Counted from the first letter of the stretch, positions 1 through 8,738 are shown. The stretch is DNA of 64,000 bases from Saccharothrix sp. S26 (GCF_021390395.1 NZ_JAJUWT010000014.1:186001-250000), one strand, 5' to 3'. Made by a program: numbers and translations. The notes: generated from the letters alone by a model not told the origin.

Positions 1-2
1 TG

Positions 3-1697
3 CTGACCAGGGTGGCCGGTGTGCCCGGCGTGCCCGAGGTCTACGAGCACTTCACCGCCTGGGAGCACGAGTTCGTGGCCATGGCCCGGGTCACGGGCCG
101 CCCGCTGGGCCAGTGGCTGGGCAACAACTACCCGCTGACCCACCACGAGGTCACCGACGAGGCGGTCACCGCCTACACCGCGCGGGCGTTGAAGCTGGTC
201 GCCGACGTCGAGCGGATCGTGGCCGCCGTGCACGAGCGCGGTGTCGTGTTCAGCGACCTGCACCCGCTCAACGTCCTGGTGGACGACGACGACGCGGTGT
301 CGCTGATCGACTTCGAGCTGGCGTTCGGCATCGAGGAGAACGGCAGGCCCACGCTCGGCGCGCCGGGGTTCCAGGCGCCGCCGGACCGCACCGGCTTCGA
401 GATCGACGAGCACGCGCTGGCCGCGTTGCGCCTCTACGTCTTCCTGCCGCTCAACGCCGTGATCGAGCTGGCCCCCGTGAAGCTGCGCGCGCACGTGGAC
501 TTCATCCAGCGGCGGTTCGGCCTGCCCGACGAGTACTGCGCGAAGATCCTCGACGTCCTGACGCCCCGCGACGGGCAGCCGGGCCCCGCCACCACCGCGC
601 TGGACGTGCCGGAGCCGGACTGGCAGCTGGTGCGCAAGTCGATCGCGGCGGGCATCCTGGCCAGCGCCACGCCCCAGCGCGCGGACCGGCTGTTCCCCGG
701 TGACGTGGAGCAGTTCGAGATCGGTGGCGCGGGCTTCGGCTACGGCGCGGCGGGCGTGCTGCACGCGTTGCACGTGACCGGCATGGGCCGCTACCCCGAG
801 CACGAGCAGTGGTTGCTGGACGCGGTGCGCCGCGAACCGCCGAAGGAGCCCGGCTTCTTCACCGGCGCGCACGGCATCGCGCACGTGCTGGAGAACTTCG
901 GCCACCACGACCTGGCCGAGGAGCTGGTCCGCTCCTACGCGCAGATGGTGCCGGACACCCGTGACCACGGCCTGAGCGCGGGCCTGGCGGGCATCGGGCT
1001 GAACCTCCTGCACTTCGCCGGCACCCGTGACGACGAGACCTACGTCGCCCAGGCGCTGGAGCTGGGCGAACGGCTCGACACCGCGCTCGCCGACGCCGAG
1101 CCGCCCGGCTCGAAGGCCCGCGCGGGCTTCGAGCACGGCTGGTCGGGCCCGGCGCTGCTGTTCCTGCGCCTGTTCCAGCACACCGACGACCGCCGCTGGC
1201 TCGACCTCGGCGTGCGCGCCCTGGAGCGGGACCTGGCCGAGACGATGACCGCGTTGGACGGCTCGACGCAGGTCCGCGACGGCAACTTCCGCACCCTGCC
1301 GTACGTCGGCGTCGGCAGCGCGGGCATCGCCCTCGTGCTCAACGAGTTCCGCCTGGCCGCGCCCGACCTGCCCGTGGTCGAACGGCTGCCGGAGCTCGTG
1401 GGCAGCACGACCGGCGAGTTCGTGATCCAGCCGGCGCTGATGCTCGGCCGGGCCGGCCTGCTGGCCACCCTGGCCCACGCGGGCGGTCCCCGGCAGGCGA
1501 TCGACCGGCACCTGGCCGCGCTGTCCTGGCACGCCGTGCCCTACCAAGAGGGCCTGGCGTTCCCCGGGATCCAGTTGCGGCGGCTCTCGATGGACGTCGA
1601 CACCGGCGGCGCGGGCGTGCTGCTGGCGCTCGGCGCGGTCCTGGACGGCACACCCGTGCTGCCGTTCCTCACAGCCCCGGCCCTCACCGGCCGGTAG
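3..1697 (+). CDS. lanKC: Class III lanthionine synthetase LanKC (RamC/AmfT-like), 5' partial
   Basis: C-terminal about 565 residues of a protein whose family is usually 850-900 residues; the frame is open to the left edge, so the N-terminal lyase domain and kinase N-lobe lie outside. Visible first is a kinase C-lobe: the catalytic loop SDLHPLNVL (Asp and Asn of HxDxxxxN type) and LIDFELAF, a DFE variant of the DFG magnesium motif. From about residue 240 come LanC-like helical repeats (GAHGIAHVL, GLSAGLAGIGL, GWSGPALLFL, GVGSAGIAL, GGAGVLLAL). The whole fragment has one Cys and none of the Cys-Cys-His zinc ligands of class I, II and IV cyclases, which defines class III. It should phosphorylate and eliminate Ser/Thr of the precursor encoded just downstream and form lanthionine/labionin rings. 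First gene of the visible cassette. Confidence 0.93.
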   Translation: MTRVAGVPGVPEVYEHFTAWEHEFVAMARVTGRPLGQWLGNNYPLTHHEVTDEAVTAYTARALKLVADVERIVAAVHERGVVFSDLHPLNVLVDDDDAVSLIDFELAFGIEENGRPTLGAPGFQAPPDRTGFEIDEHALAALRLYVFLPLNAVIELAPVKLRAHVDFIQRRFGLPDEYCAKILDVLTPRDGQPGPATTALDVPEPDWQLVRKSIAAGILASATPQRADRLFPGDVEQFEIGGAGFGYGAAGVLHALHVTGMGRYPEHEQWLLDAVRREPPKEPGFFTGAHGIAHVLENFGHHDLAEELVRSYAQMVPDTRDHGLSAGLAGIGLNLLHFAGTRDDETYVAQALELGERLDTALADAEPPGSKARAGFEHGWSGPALLFLRLFQHTDDRRWLDLGVRALERDLAETMTALDGSTQVRDGNFRTLPYVGVGSAGIALVLNEFRLAAPDLPVVERLPELVGSTTGEFVIQPALMLGRAGLLATLAHAGGPRQAIDRHLAALSWHAVPYQEGLAFPGIQLRRLSMDVDTGGAGVLLALGAVLDGTPVLPFLTAPALTGR

Positions 1698-1735
1698 CAG
1701 TAACCCTTTCCAATCCCCCGAATTGAGGAGTCACG

Positions 1736-1897
1736 ATGGACTTCATCCTCGACCTGCAGGACCTCGAGACCCCCGAGGCCCAGTCCAACGCCATGGCGAG
1801 CGGCGGCAGCAGCGGCGGTGGCGGCAGCACGACGGCGTCCAACGCCTCCCTGCTGCTGCCGTGCAGCCACTCCACCGTCAGCCTCGTCCTCTGCTGA
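1736..1897 (+). CDS. amfS: SapB/AmfS-family class III lanthipeptide precursor (53 aa)
   Basis: A 53-codon gene starting ATG 7 nt after a GAGGAG ribosome site and 38 nt after lanKC. The leader begins MDFILDLQDLETP, matching the FDLQxxETP leader of RamS/AmfS. The core after a Gly/Ser-rich stretch holds two Ser-x2-Ser...Cys blocks: SNASLLLPC (S35, S38, C43) and STVSLVLC (S46, S49, C53, the last residue). In this family each block forms a lanthionine or labionin ring. The second block has the classic S-x2-S-x3-C spacing; the first has x4 because of an extra Pro. The product is probably a SapB-like surfactant peptide for aerial hyphae, inferred from family and gene order. A terminator follows directly. 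Confidence 0.93.
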   Translation: MDFILDLQDLETPEAQSNAMASGGSSGGGGSTTASNASLLLPCSHSTVSLVLC

Positions 1898-1913
1898 CAC
1901 CCGCCACGCGGGT

Positions 1914-1958
1914 CCGGGTGAGCGGCGCAGTCGAAGTGCGCCGCTCACCCGGCTTTTT
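1914..1958 (+). terminator. Rho-independent terminator after the lanthipeptide precursor
   Basis: A perfect 16-bp stem (1914-1929 with 1937-1952), 7-nt loop, then CTTTTT. It sits between the precursor and the first transporter gene. It probably ends most transcripts, so the precursor is made in excess over the exporters. Confidence 0.93.
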
Positions 1959-2042
1959 CCCACGTCGCGGGATCGCCTGGCAACCGACCTCGCGCGTCAC
2001 ATGATGCGCCCACCGCGGCGATCGACCTAGGAGTCCCAGATC

Positions 2043-3635
2043 GTGGTGCTGTCCACCGTCGTCCGGCGCGACCTCCGGTGGGTGCTGCTGGCGTTGAACG
2101 CACTGCTCGCCACGGCCGCCGGCCTGCTGCTGCCGACCGCCCTCGCCTCCGCCGTGGACATGGCGCTGGACGGCCGGTTGGCCGCCGGCACGGTGTGGTG
2201 GCTGGTCGGGCTCGCGGGCGTGGAGGTGGTCGGCGACGCGATCGGCGTGGTGCTGGCGGCGGCGATCACCGCACGTGGCGCGGCCCGGCTGCGCCACCGG
2301 CTGACCGCCCACCTGCTCGCGCTGGGCCACCCGGCGCGGTTCGAGGCCGGTGACGCGGTGAGCAGGCTGACCGGCGACAGCGCGATCGCGGGCGGTGTCT
2401 CGGTGCTCGCGGTGAACCTGGGCATCTCGGTGGTCACGGCGGTCGGCGCGATCACCGCGCTGGCGCTGCTGGACTGGCGGCTGGCCGTGGTGTTCCTGCT
2501 GAGCGTGCCGCTGGCCGCGTTGCTGGTGCGGTCGCACCTGCGCCTGACGGCCGCGGACGTGGCGACCTACCAGGAGGTGTCCGGCGAGCTGTCGGCGAGG
2601 TTGGTCGACGCCGTCGGCGGCCTGCGCACCATCGCCGCCTCCGGTCGTGCCGACCAGGAGGCCGAACGAGTCCTGCGGCCGCTGCCCCGCCTGACCGCCG
2701 CCGGCGTCGGGATGTGGCGCACGCAGGCCCGGATGATCTGGCGGGCCGGCCTCCTGCTGCCCGCCGTGGAGCTGGCCGTGCTGACCGCCGCGGGTTTCGG
2801 CGTGGTCGCGGGCCGGCTGAGCGTCGGCGACGTCCTCGCCACCCTCGGCTACGTGGCCCTGGGCATGACGGTGGTGGGGCAGACGACCCTGCTCACGGCC
2901 CTCCAACGCGCACGCGCGTCCGCCCACCGCCTCGAAGAAGTCCTCACCACACCCCTGCCCCCGCAGGACCAACCGGGTCACGCCCCACCCGGCGAGATCA
3001 CGCTGACCGGCGTCACCGTCCCCGACGCGCTGCACGACGTCGATTTGACCGTGCCCGCCGGGACGTTCGTCGCCGTGGTGGGCCGGTCGGGCTCCGGCAA
3101 GTCCGCGCTGGCCTCCGTCATCGGCGGGCTGGTGCGGCCGTCGTCGGGTGACGTCCGGCGCGGCGGCTCCGTCGGCTACGCCTTCGAACGGCCCGCCCTC
3201 GTCGGCACGACGGTCGCCGACGCCGTCCGCTACGGCACCTCCCGCGAGCGGACCGACGTCGAAGCCGCCTGCCGCGCCGCCCAGGTGCACGACGTGGTCG
3301 TCCGCCTCCCGCAGGGCTACGACACCCCGATGTCGGCCGCCCCGATGTCCGGCGGCGAGGCGCAACGACTGGGCCTGGCCAGGGCGTTCGTCCGCGACCC
3401 GGCCGTCCTGGTGCTCGACGACGCGACCGCGAGCCTCGACATGGTCACCGAGTCCACAGTGGAACGCGCGGTCGAGTCCGCGTTGCCCGGCCGGACCAGG
3501 GTGGTCGTCACGCACCGCGCCGCGACCGCCCGCCGCGCCGACGTCGTCGTCTGGCTGGACGACGGCCGGGTCCGCGCCACCGGCACCCACTCCGACCTCT
3601 GGGACGACGACGAGTACCGGGCGGTGTTCGGCTGA
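2043..3635 (+). CDS. ABC exporter, TMD-NBD half-transporter (RamA-like)
   Basis: 530 residues: an ABC transmembrane domain over about residues 1-310 and an ATPase domain over about 325-530. Walker A VVGRSGSGKSAL is near residue 344, signature MSGGEAQRLG near 434, Walker B AVLVLDDATASLD near 453. The residue after the Walker B Asp is Asp, not the usual catalytic Glu, so this ATPase site is probably weak. Starts at GTG 2043 with an AGGAG site at about 2029. Stop and next start overlap (TGATG), so the partner is translationally coupled and the two probably form a heterodimer. Position after the precursor matches the RamA/RamB exporters of SapB-type cassettes. Substrate is inferred. Confidence 0.88.
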   Translation: MVLSTVVRRDLRWVLLALNALLATAAGLLLPTALASAVDMALDGRLAAGTVWWLVGLAGVEVVGDAIGVVLAAAITARGAARLRHRLTAHLLALGHPARFEAGDAVSRLTGDSAIAGGVSVLAVNLGISVVTAVGAITALALLDWRLAVVFLLSVPLAALLVRSHLRLTAADVATYQEVSGELSARLVDAVGGLRTIAASGRADQEAERVLRPLPRLTAAGVGMWRTQARMIWRAGLLLPAVELAVLTAAGFGVVAGRLSVGDVLATLGYVALGMTVVGQTTLLTALQRARASAHRLEEVLTTPLPPQDQPGHAPPGEITLTGVTVPDALHDVDLTVPAGTFVAVVGRSGSGKSALASVIGGLVRPSSGDVRRGGSVGYAFERPALVGTTVADAVRYGTSRERTDVEAACRAAQVHDVVVRLPQGYDTPMSAAPMSGGEAQRLGLARAFVRDPAVLVLDDATASLDMVTESTVERAVESALPGRTRVVVTHRAATARRADVVVWLDDGRVRATGTHSDLWDDDEYRAVFG

Positions 3636-5347
3636 TGACCTACCTGCGGGCGTTGCGCGACCAACGGCGCGGCATCGCCGTCCTGCTCGGCTGGTCGGTG
3701 CTGGAAGGCGTGCCCGCCCTGCTGTCCGGCCGCCTGGTCGGCCTGGCCGTGGACCGGGGCTTCGCCGCCGGCCGCCCGTGGACCGGCGTGGCCTGGCTGT
3801 TGGTGTTCGCCGCGGTCGCGGTCCTGGGCGGCTTCGGCCTGCGCCAGGTCTTCACGCGCCTGGGCGCGGTCGTCGAACCGCTCCGCGACGCCCTCGTCCG
3901 CCAGGTCGTGCGGGGCGTCCTGCACGCCGGCACCCACACCCGCCAACCGGACGCGAGCGCCGTCGCGAGGATCACCCGCCACGTCGAAGTCGTCCGCGAC
4001 GCCACCGCCGGCGTCCTCGTCCAGGCCAGGGCACTGCTGGTCACCACGACCGCCGCCCTGGTCGGCCTCGCCGCGACCGTCTCCTCCTTGGCCTGGCTGG
4101 TGATCCTGCCCGTCCTGGCGGCCTTGCTCCTCTTCGGCCTGCTCCTGCCCTCCCTGGCCCGCGGCCAACGCCGCCTCGTCCTGGCCGACGAGCAGGCGGC
4201 CTCGGTCGCCGGCACGGTCTTCCTCGGCGTCCGCGACGTGACCGCCGTGCACGGGGCCGACCACGCCCTGCGCGACGTCATGACCCAGGTCGATCACCAG
4301 GCCGCCGCCACCGTCCGGATGGCCTTCGCCACCGCGCTGCGCGGCGTCGTCATCGCCTTGGGCGGCTTCGCCCCGCTGGTGCTGTTGCTGCTCATGGCAC
4401 CGGGCATGGTCCGAGCCGGCACGCTGACCACCGGCGAGGTGCTCGGCGCGGTGGTCTACCTGAGCACCAGCGTCCAACCCGCGCTGCGCCGCCTCGCCGA
4501 CACCACGAGCACCATCGTGCTCCGCCTCGTCATCGCCCTGCGCCGCCTGGCCGAGGCCGCCCCGCCGATCGACGTCCCGACCGGCGACGCCGTCCCGAAG
4601 AACTCCGAGATCGAACTGCGCGCCGTCACCTTCGGCTGGAGCCCCACCGCCGAACCGATCGTGCGCGACCTGGACCTGACCCTCCCACCGGGCTCCCACC
4701 TGGCCGTCGTGGGCCCCAGCGGCATCGGCAAGTCCACCCTGGCGGGCCTGCTCACCGGCCTGGTCGAACCCCAAGCCGGCGAAGTGCGCTTCGGCGGCGT
4801 GCCGGTGCGCTCGACCACCCCGCAACTGCGCCACCAGCGCATCGCCCTGGTGCCCCAGGAGACCTACCTCTTCACCGGCACCGTCCGCGAGAACCTGGCC
4901 CTGCTCGACCCGACCGCCCCCGACGCCGCGCTCCTCGAAGCCGCCGCCGCCGTCGGCGCATCCGACCTGATCACCAAGCTGGGTGGCCTCTCGGGCACCA
5001 TCGGCCACTCCGCCACGGGCCTCTCCGCCGGCGAAGCCCAACTCCTCTCCGCCGCCCGCGTCTACACCTCGTCCGCCGACGTCGTGATCCTCGACGAAGC
5101 CACCTCAGCCCTCGACCCGGCCGCCGAAGCCATCGTCGAACAAGCCTTCGCCTCCCGAGGCGGCACCCTGATCGTCATCGCCCACCGACTCTCCTCAGCC
5201 CTCCGAGCCGACCGAGTCCTCCTGATGGACGGCGGCCCCCCACTCTTGGGCAACCACCAGGACCTGCTGGCCACCTCCCCGCTCTACCGCGACCTGATGG
5301 CCGCCTGGCAAGCCCCCACCACCACCGACCCCCAGCCCACCCACTGA
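3635..5347 (+). CDS. ABC exporter, TMD-NBD half-transporter (RamB-like)
   Basis: 570 residues with the same architecture as its upstream partner: membrane domain over about 1-320, ATPase domain after about 330. Walker A VVGPSGIGKSTL is near residue 357, Walker B VVILDEATSALD near 483 with an intact catalytic Glu. The signature reads LSAGEAQ instead of LSGGQ. Together with RamA-like (degenerate catalytic Glu, near-canonical signature) this gives the asymmetric pair expected of heterodimeric exporters. Likely role is export of the modified lanthipeptide. A large inverted repeat follows and probably terminates the operon. No ramR-like LuxR regulator is encoded downstream. Confidence 0.88.
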   Translation: MTYLRALRDQRRGIAVLLGWSVLEGVPALLSGRLVGLAVDRGFAAGRPWTGVAWLLVFAAVAVLGGFGLRQVFTRLGAVVEPLRDALVRQVVRGVLHAGTHTRQPDASAVARITRHVEVVRDATAGVLVQARALLVTTTAALVGLAATVSSLAWLVILPVLAALLLFGLLLPSLARGQRRLVLADEQAASVAGTVFLGVRDVTAVHGADHALRDVMTQVDHQAAATVRMAFATALRGVVIALGGFAPLVLLLLMAPGMVRAGTLTTGEVLGAVVYLSTSVQPALRRLADTTSTIVLRLVIALRRLAEAAPPIDVPTGDAVPKNSEIELRAVTFGWSPTAEPIVRDLDLTLPPGSHLAVVGPSGIGKSTLAGLLTGLVEPQAGEVRFGGVPVRSTTPQLRHQRIALVPQETYLFTGTVRENLALLDPTAPDAALLEAAAAVGASDLITKLGGLSGTIGHSATGLSAGEAQLLSAARVYTSSADVVILDEATSALDPAAEAIVEQAFASRGGTLIVIAHRLSSALRADRVLLMDGGPPLLGNHQDLLATSPLYRDLMAAWQAPTTTDPQPTH

Positions 5348-5398
5348 ACAACGAAGCCCAACCAGCCCCAACGGACCCGGCACCAACCCACCGAGGCC

Positions 5399-5524
5399 CG
5401 ATTTGACATGGGTTCGGGTGCTTGAGGCTGGTCGAAGCCGGCAGGCCCGGCGGGACGCTCTTCCCCGCCGGGCCTGCCGGCTTTGGCCTGCCTGGAGTGC
5501 CCGTACGGGCCCCATGTCAAATCG
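5399..5524. terminator. Nested inverted repeat between convergent genes
   Basis: Two nested perfect inverted repeats: outer 14-bp arms 5399-5412 and 5511-5524, inner 20-bp arms 5435-5454 and 5464-5483 with a 9-nt loop. The inner stem alone would be a strong bidirectional terminator between the ABC operon and DUF3145. The outer arms flank it like the ends of a small palindromic or REP-like element; they lack the T-run of a simple terminator. Terminator role is likely, repeat-element status unproven. Confidence 0.75.
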
Positions 5525-5602
5525 AGCCGGGCTCAACCACCGAGCCGCCCGAACTACAAGGAGCGCGGCCAGAAGCAAGCCACCCCAACCAGGACCGGGA
5601 CC

Positions 5603-6106
5603 TCAGCCAACCCGGTGCAACCACGTCACCGGCGCACCATCACCAGCCCGCCGGAACGGCTCCAACGCGTCGTCCCACGCCGCCCCGAGGATCTCGTCCA
5701 CCCCGTGCGCGAACGACTCGCCGCCTCTGCTGCGCGCCGCCAACGCCCGGAGTTGGTCCTCTGAAACAACTATGTCGCCGTTCGCGCTCGTGCGCGCGTG
5801 CCACAACCCCAACACGGGCGCGAAGCAGTACCGCACGCCGTCCACGCCCGGACTCGGGTCTTCCGTCACCTCGAACCTGAGCATCGGCCACGCCCTGAGC
5901 GCGGACACGAGTCGGGCACCGGTGCCGGCGTCGCCGGTCCAGTTGCATTCGGCGCGCAACTGACCTGGCGCCGCGGGTTGCGCCGCCCACTTCAGGTCCG
6001 CTCGCTCACCGAGGGTGCCCGAGATCGCCCACTCGACGTGCGGACAGACCGCAGACGGCGACGAGTGGACGTAGACCACGCCACTGCTGCTGCCACGGGT
6101 GCTCAC
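5603..6106 (-). CDS. DUF3145 family protein
   Basis: 167 residues from GTG 6106. The N-terminus STRGSSSGVVYVHSSPSAVC and the following PHVEWAISGTLG are typical of actinobacterial DUF3145. No signal peptide or membrane segment; a soluble cytoplasmic protein is expected. Function is unknown in the family. Convergent with the ABC operon. The region upstream (6107-6420) holds its promoter and no other clear gene. Confidence 0.9.
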   Translation of the reverse strand: MSTRGSSSGVVYVHSSPSAVCPHVEWAISGTLGERADLKWAAQPAAPGQLRAECNWTGDAGTGARLVSALRAWPMLRFEVTEDPSPGVDGVRYCFAPVLGLWHARTSANGDIVVSEDQLRALAARSRGGESFAHGVDEILGAAWDDALEPFRRAGDGAPVTWLHRVG

Positions 6107-6323
6107 AGCTGACCTCCGCTACTCGACGAGGGACGTCTTCCCCTACGACCTCTCGATGACGCGGACGATCTTGCGAATTCCCGACTTGGTCATTCTGCCC
6201 GCTACGGCAGCAGTCCGCCATAAGAACCATCCCGTTCCTCACCCGGGCGGGTCAGATACAGGACTTTCGACCCTAAATCGGTGACCTGACGGCCGGAGAC
6301 CGCGCCGCGAGGTCACTTTCCGA

Positions 6324-6410
6324 GATCACCCGGGAGCCGACCGCGATCATCACCGATCACCACCCGACCACCTCCCGATCACCGACCCACGATCACCAAC
6401 CGATGATCAC
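6324..6410. repeat. Cluster of GATCAC motifs
   Basis: Six copies of GATCAC(C) at irregular 11-22 nt spacing, starting at about 6324, 6345 (GATCATCACC variant), 6355, 6377, 6391 and 6405, in the gap between DUF3145 and the decayed subtilase. Cause unknown; it could be a degenerate tandem repeat or clustered protein sites. The rest of 6107-6420 shows nothing recognisable. Confidence 0.4.
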
Positions 6411-6420
6411 ATCGCGCCGA

Positions 6421-6907
6421 CCACCGCCACCTTGTGCCGGTGACGTGCGGTGCCGCCACGGACGTGCCGCTGATCGTGTTGAACGTCCACGTCCAGCAAC
6501 CCCAGCCGGTTGCGCGGCTGCGACCCGGTGGCGCAGATCACCACGCCGGACGGCCCGCAGGAGTTGTCGACCACCTTGATCGGTGGGCGCACCGACGTCG
6601 GCCCGCCCGCGCCGCACGCGGTGGTTCTCCAGCACACAGTTCAGCACCGCGCCGGTGGAGATCACCGCGACCGTGACGCCGCTGCCGTCGGGCACCAGCC
6701 CGTTCGCGCTGGTTCGCCTCGACGTGCATCATCCCGCGTGCGGTGATCCGGGCGAGCCCGGACTCCCGCACCTGCGGGCACACCGCCGGACAACTGACCG
6801 GCGAGCAACATCCAGACGGGTGCGAGTGGACCGGCCGAGGCGGGCGGGACGACCGCCGCGGACAGTGCCGGCGTGCCCGCCGCGAGCAGGGCGGCTTTGC
6901 GCAGCAC
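6421..6907 (-). pseudogene. Decayed secreted subtilisin-like (S8) peptidase
   Basis: No single frame is long, but family blocks appear in order in different frames. A GTG at 6907 follows a TTGGAGG ribosome site and opens a signal peptide (VLRKAALLAAG...PASA). Then follow GLARITARGMMHVEAN, GSGVTVAVISTGAVLN (the DTG block with Asp changed to Ser), IKVVDNSC and, near 6432-6483, SGTSVAAPHVTG, the catalytic Ser block. At least three frameshifts are needed to join them, and the total is far shorter than the about 280-residue S8 domain, so parts are deleted. The catalytic Asp is lost even where the frame is intact. A dead gene; the last blocks run out before any proper C-terminus. Confidence 0.72.
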
Positions 6908-7077
6908 GGACGAACCTCCAAGGCAGGGGCAACCACCCCCACCACAACTCACGCCCGCTCAGGTGATGGTCGTCACGCGCTGTCATGACCCGCGATGCGC
7001 GCGGCAGACCGCGACCCGGCGGCGCTACCGTGTCCGACCGTGTGGAACGCCGACCAGCGCGACCTTGTGGTGATCCC

Positions 7078-8325
7078 GTGCGGCTGATCCGACTCGGGAC
7101 CGAGCCGTCCGCGGTGGGCGCCGACGTGCGCGCCGCGTTGAGCACGTGGGGCGTCGGCGACGCCGTGCTCGGCGGTGTCGCGCTGCTCGGGGTGCGCCCG
7201 CCGGACTGCCCCCGCGAGCTGGACGCGGTCATCGTGCTGCCCCGAGGCGTGCTCGTGGTCGTCGGCGTGGACCTGCCCGACCCGGCCATGCGGCTGGAGG
7301 CACCGCTCAACGGGCAGTGGAAGATCGACGGCTGGCCGCTGACCCGCCCGGACGGCGCGACGAGCCCGGCCGCCGAGGCGCTCGCGGCCGCCACCGCCGT
7401 CGCCCGGCGCATCCAGGACATGCGCGGCGAGCCGCTGCCGGTGACCACCGTCGTGGCGGTCGGCCCGTACGTCGGCCAGGTCGTGCAGCCGACCGTGGAC
7501 CTCAACCGCGGCGTGCGCGTCCTGCACCCCAAGCCGACCTCGCTGCTGGCCGCCGCACGGGAGCTGGCCACCAGCGACCGGCCGTGCTCGGCCGAGCACG
7601 CCGCCAAGCTGGTCGCCGTGCTCGCGCCGACCGGCGCGCCGCCCGCCCGACCGCACCTGGTCGCCGAGGGCTTCTCCGACACCGCGGCCGACCTGGCGTC
7701 GGCGAGCACGATGCTGCTGCCGAAGATCGCCCCGCCGCCGACCAAGCGGCAACTGCTGCCCTACGTGGGTGGCGTGGTCGTCGCCGTGCTGCTGATCGTC
7801 GCCCTGGTGATCTCGCTGAGCCCGAGCGACTCCGCCGACAGCTCCACCTCACCCAGCCCGACCCCGCAACCGACCACCGTCGTCGTGGACGGCCGCAGCT
7901 TCACGCCCCGCGGCGCGGACCGCACCGACGACTGCGCCGGCCATGCGTTCGGCGACGTGCAGGTGTGGCTGTCGCAGCACGTCTGCATGCAGCTGCGGCG
8001 CGCCCAGTACGAGACCACTGTGGACGGTCGCAGGGCCGGTGTCGCGATCGCCGAGCTGAGCCTGCCCGACGCGACGAGGGCGGGCGAGCTGCACGCGATC
8101 GCTTCCGTGGCGGGCGCGGGCGGCGTCACCCCGCTGGTCGCCGAAGGTCGGACGTGGCCGGGCGGCCCGGCGTCGTTCGACCGGTCGGCCATCGACGTCT
8201 CGGCGAAGGGCGCGCAGGTCCGCATCACGCAGGTGGTGTGGGCCGAGGGCGAGCGGGACCCGGCCGACCCGGCGCTGGCCGAGCTCACCGACCAGGCCCT
8301 GCGCCTGCCCGCCTCGCAGCAGTAG
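7078..8325 (+). CDS. Membrane-anchored protein with NERD-like N-terminal region
   Basis: 415 residues from GTG 7078; an upstream in-frame ATG at 6985 gives low-quality sequence, so the later start is preferred. The N-terminal about 200 residues (ELDAVIVLPRGVLVVVGVDL) resemble a nuclease-related domain region but lack clear catalytic residues I can name. One membrane segment lies near residues 226-248, followed by a Ser/Thr/Pro linker and an extracytoplasmic domain with three Cys (DDCAGHAF, QHVCMQL region). Probably one-pass, C-terminus outside. Function unknown. Confidence 0.7.
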   Translation: MRLIRLGTEPSAVGADVRAALSTWGVGDAVLGGVALLGVRPPDCPRELDAVIVLPRGVLVVVGVDLPDPAMRLEAPLNGQWKIDGWPLTRPDGATSPAAEALAAATAVARRIQDMRGEPLPVTTVVAVGPYVGQVVQPTVDLNRGVRVLHPKPTSLLAAARELATSDRPCSAEHAAKLVAVLAPTGAPPARPHLVAEGFSDTAADLASASTMLLPKIAPPPTKRQLLPYVGGVVVAVLLIVALVISLSPSDSADSSTSPSPTPQPTTVVVDGRSFTPRGADRTDDCAGHAFGDVQVWLSQHVCMQLRRAQYETTVDGRRAGVAIAELSLPDATRAGELHAIASVAGAGGVTPLVAEGRTWPGGPASFDRSAIDVSAKGAQVRITQVVWAEGERDPADPALAELTDQALRLPASQQ

Positions 8326-8346
8326 CCGACCGCCGACGGCACCGAC

Positions 8347-8376
8347 GCGCGCCGGGATCGTCACCGTCCGGCGCGC
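8347..8376. terminator. Hairpin between convergent genes
   Basis: Perfect 9-bp GC stem, 8347-8355 with 8368-8376, 12-nt loop, no T-run. It lies at the junction of two convergent genes and overlaps the 3' end of the minus-strand one. Probably a bidirectional terminator. Confidence 0.6.
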
Positions 8377-8732
8377 ACCATCCCGACGCCGATCAACCCG
8401 AACGCCACGTGCAGCACGATCACCAACCCGGCCACCGCGCACAACGTCTCGGTGCCCGGTTTGCCCGTGATCGCCCCGAAGGAGAACAACCACCCGCCGA
8501 CCGCGATCGCGAATCCGGTGAACATCACCCATTTCGGCACGTGCGCCAGGCAGAGCAACGCGTGCGAACGCGCCCGGAACAACGTGTGTAGCACGACCGG
8601 CACGACCAGGAACCCCGGCAGGTGCACCGCGACCGGTGGCCAGGAAGGCCCGCCGGGCAGGAACGTGGACGCGATCACGAAGGCGCACCACACCACCGCG
8701 CCGATCGCGAGAGCCACTGTTCCCCTGGTCAC
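8361..8732 (-). CDS. Small four-helix membrane protein
   Basis: 123 residues, about four hydrophobic segments (VALAIGAVVWCAFVIAS, FLVVPVVLHTLF, WVMFTGFAIAVGGWLF, LVIVLHVAFGLIGVGMV). GTG start at 8732 lies 6 nt after TACACT, so it is probably leaderless. No family recognised. Monocistronic and convergent with the preceding gene. Confidence 0.75.
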   Translation of the reverse strand: MTRGTVALAIGAVVWCAFVIASTFLPGGPSWPPVAVHLPGFLVVPVVLHTLFRARSHALLCLAHVPKWVMFTGFAIAVGGWLFSFGAITGKPGTETLCAVAGLVIVLHVAFGLIGVGMVRAGR

Positions 8733-8738
8733 ACCGGC

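Noticed and set aside
1878..3590. 570-residue minus-strand frame over the first ABC gene
   Set aside because: Composition typical of antisense frames; real ABC motifs lie on the plus strand.
3148..5406. 752-residue plus-strand frame across both ABC genes
   Set aside because: Arg/Pro-rich shadow of the two transporters.
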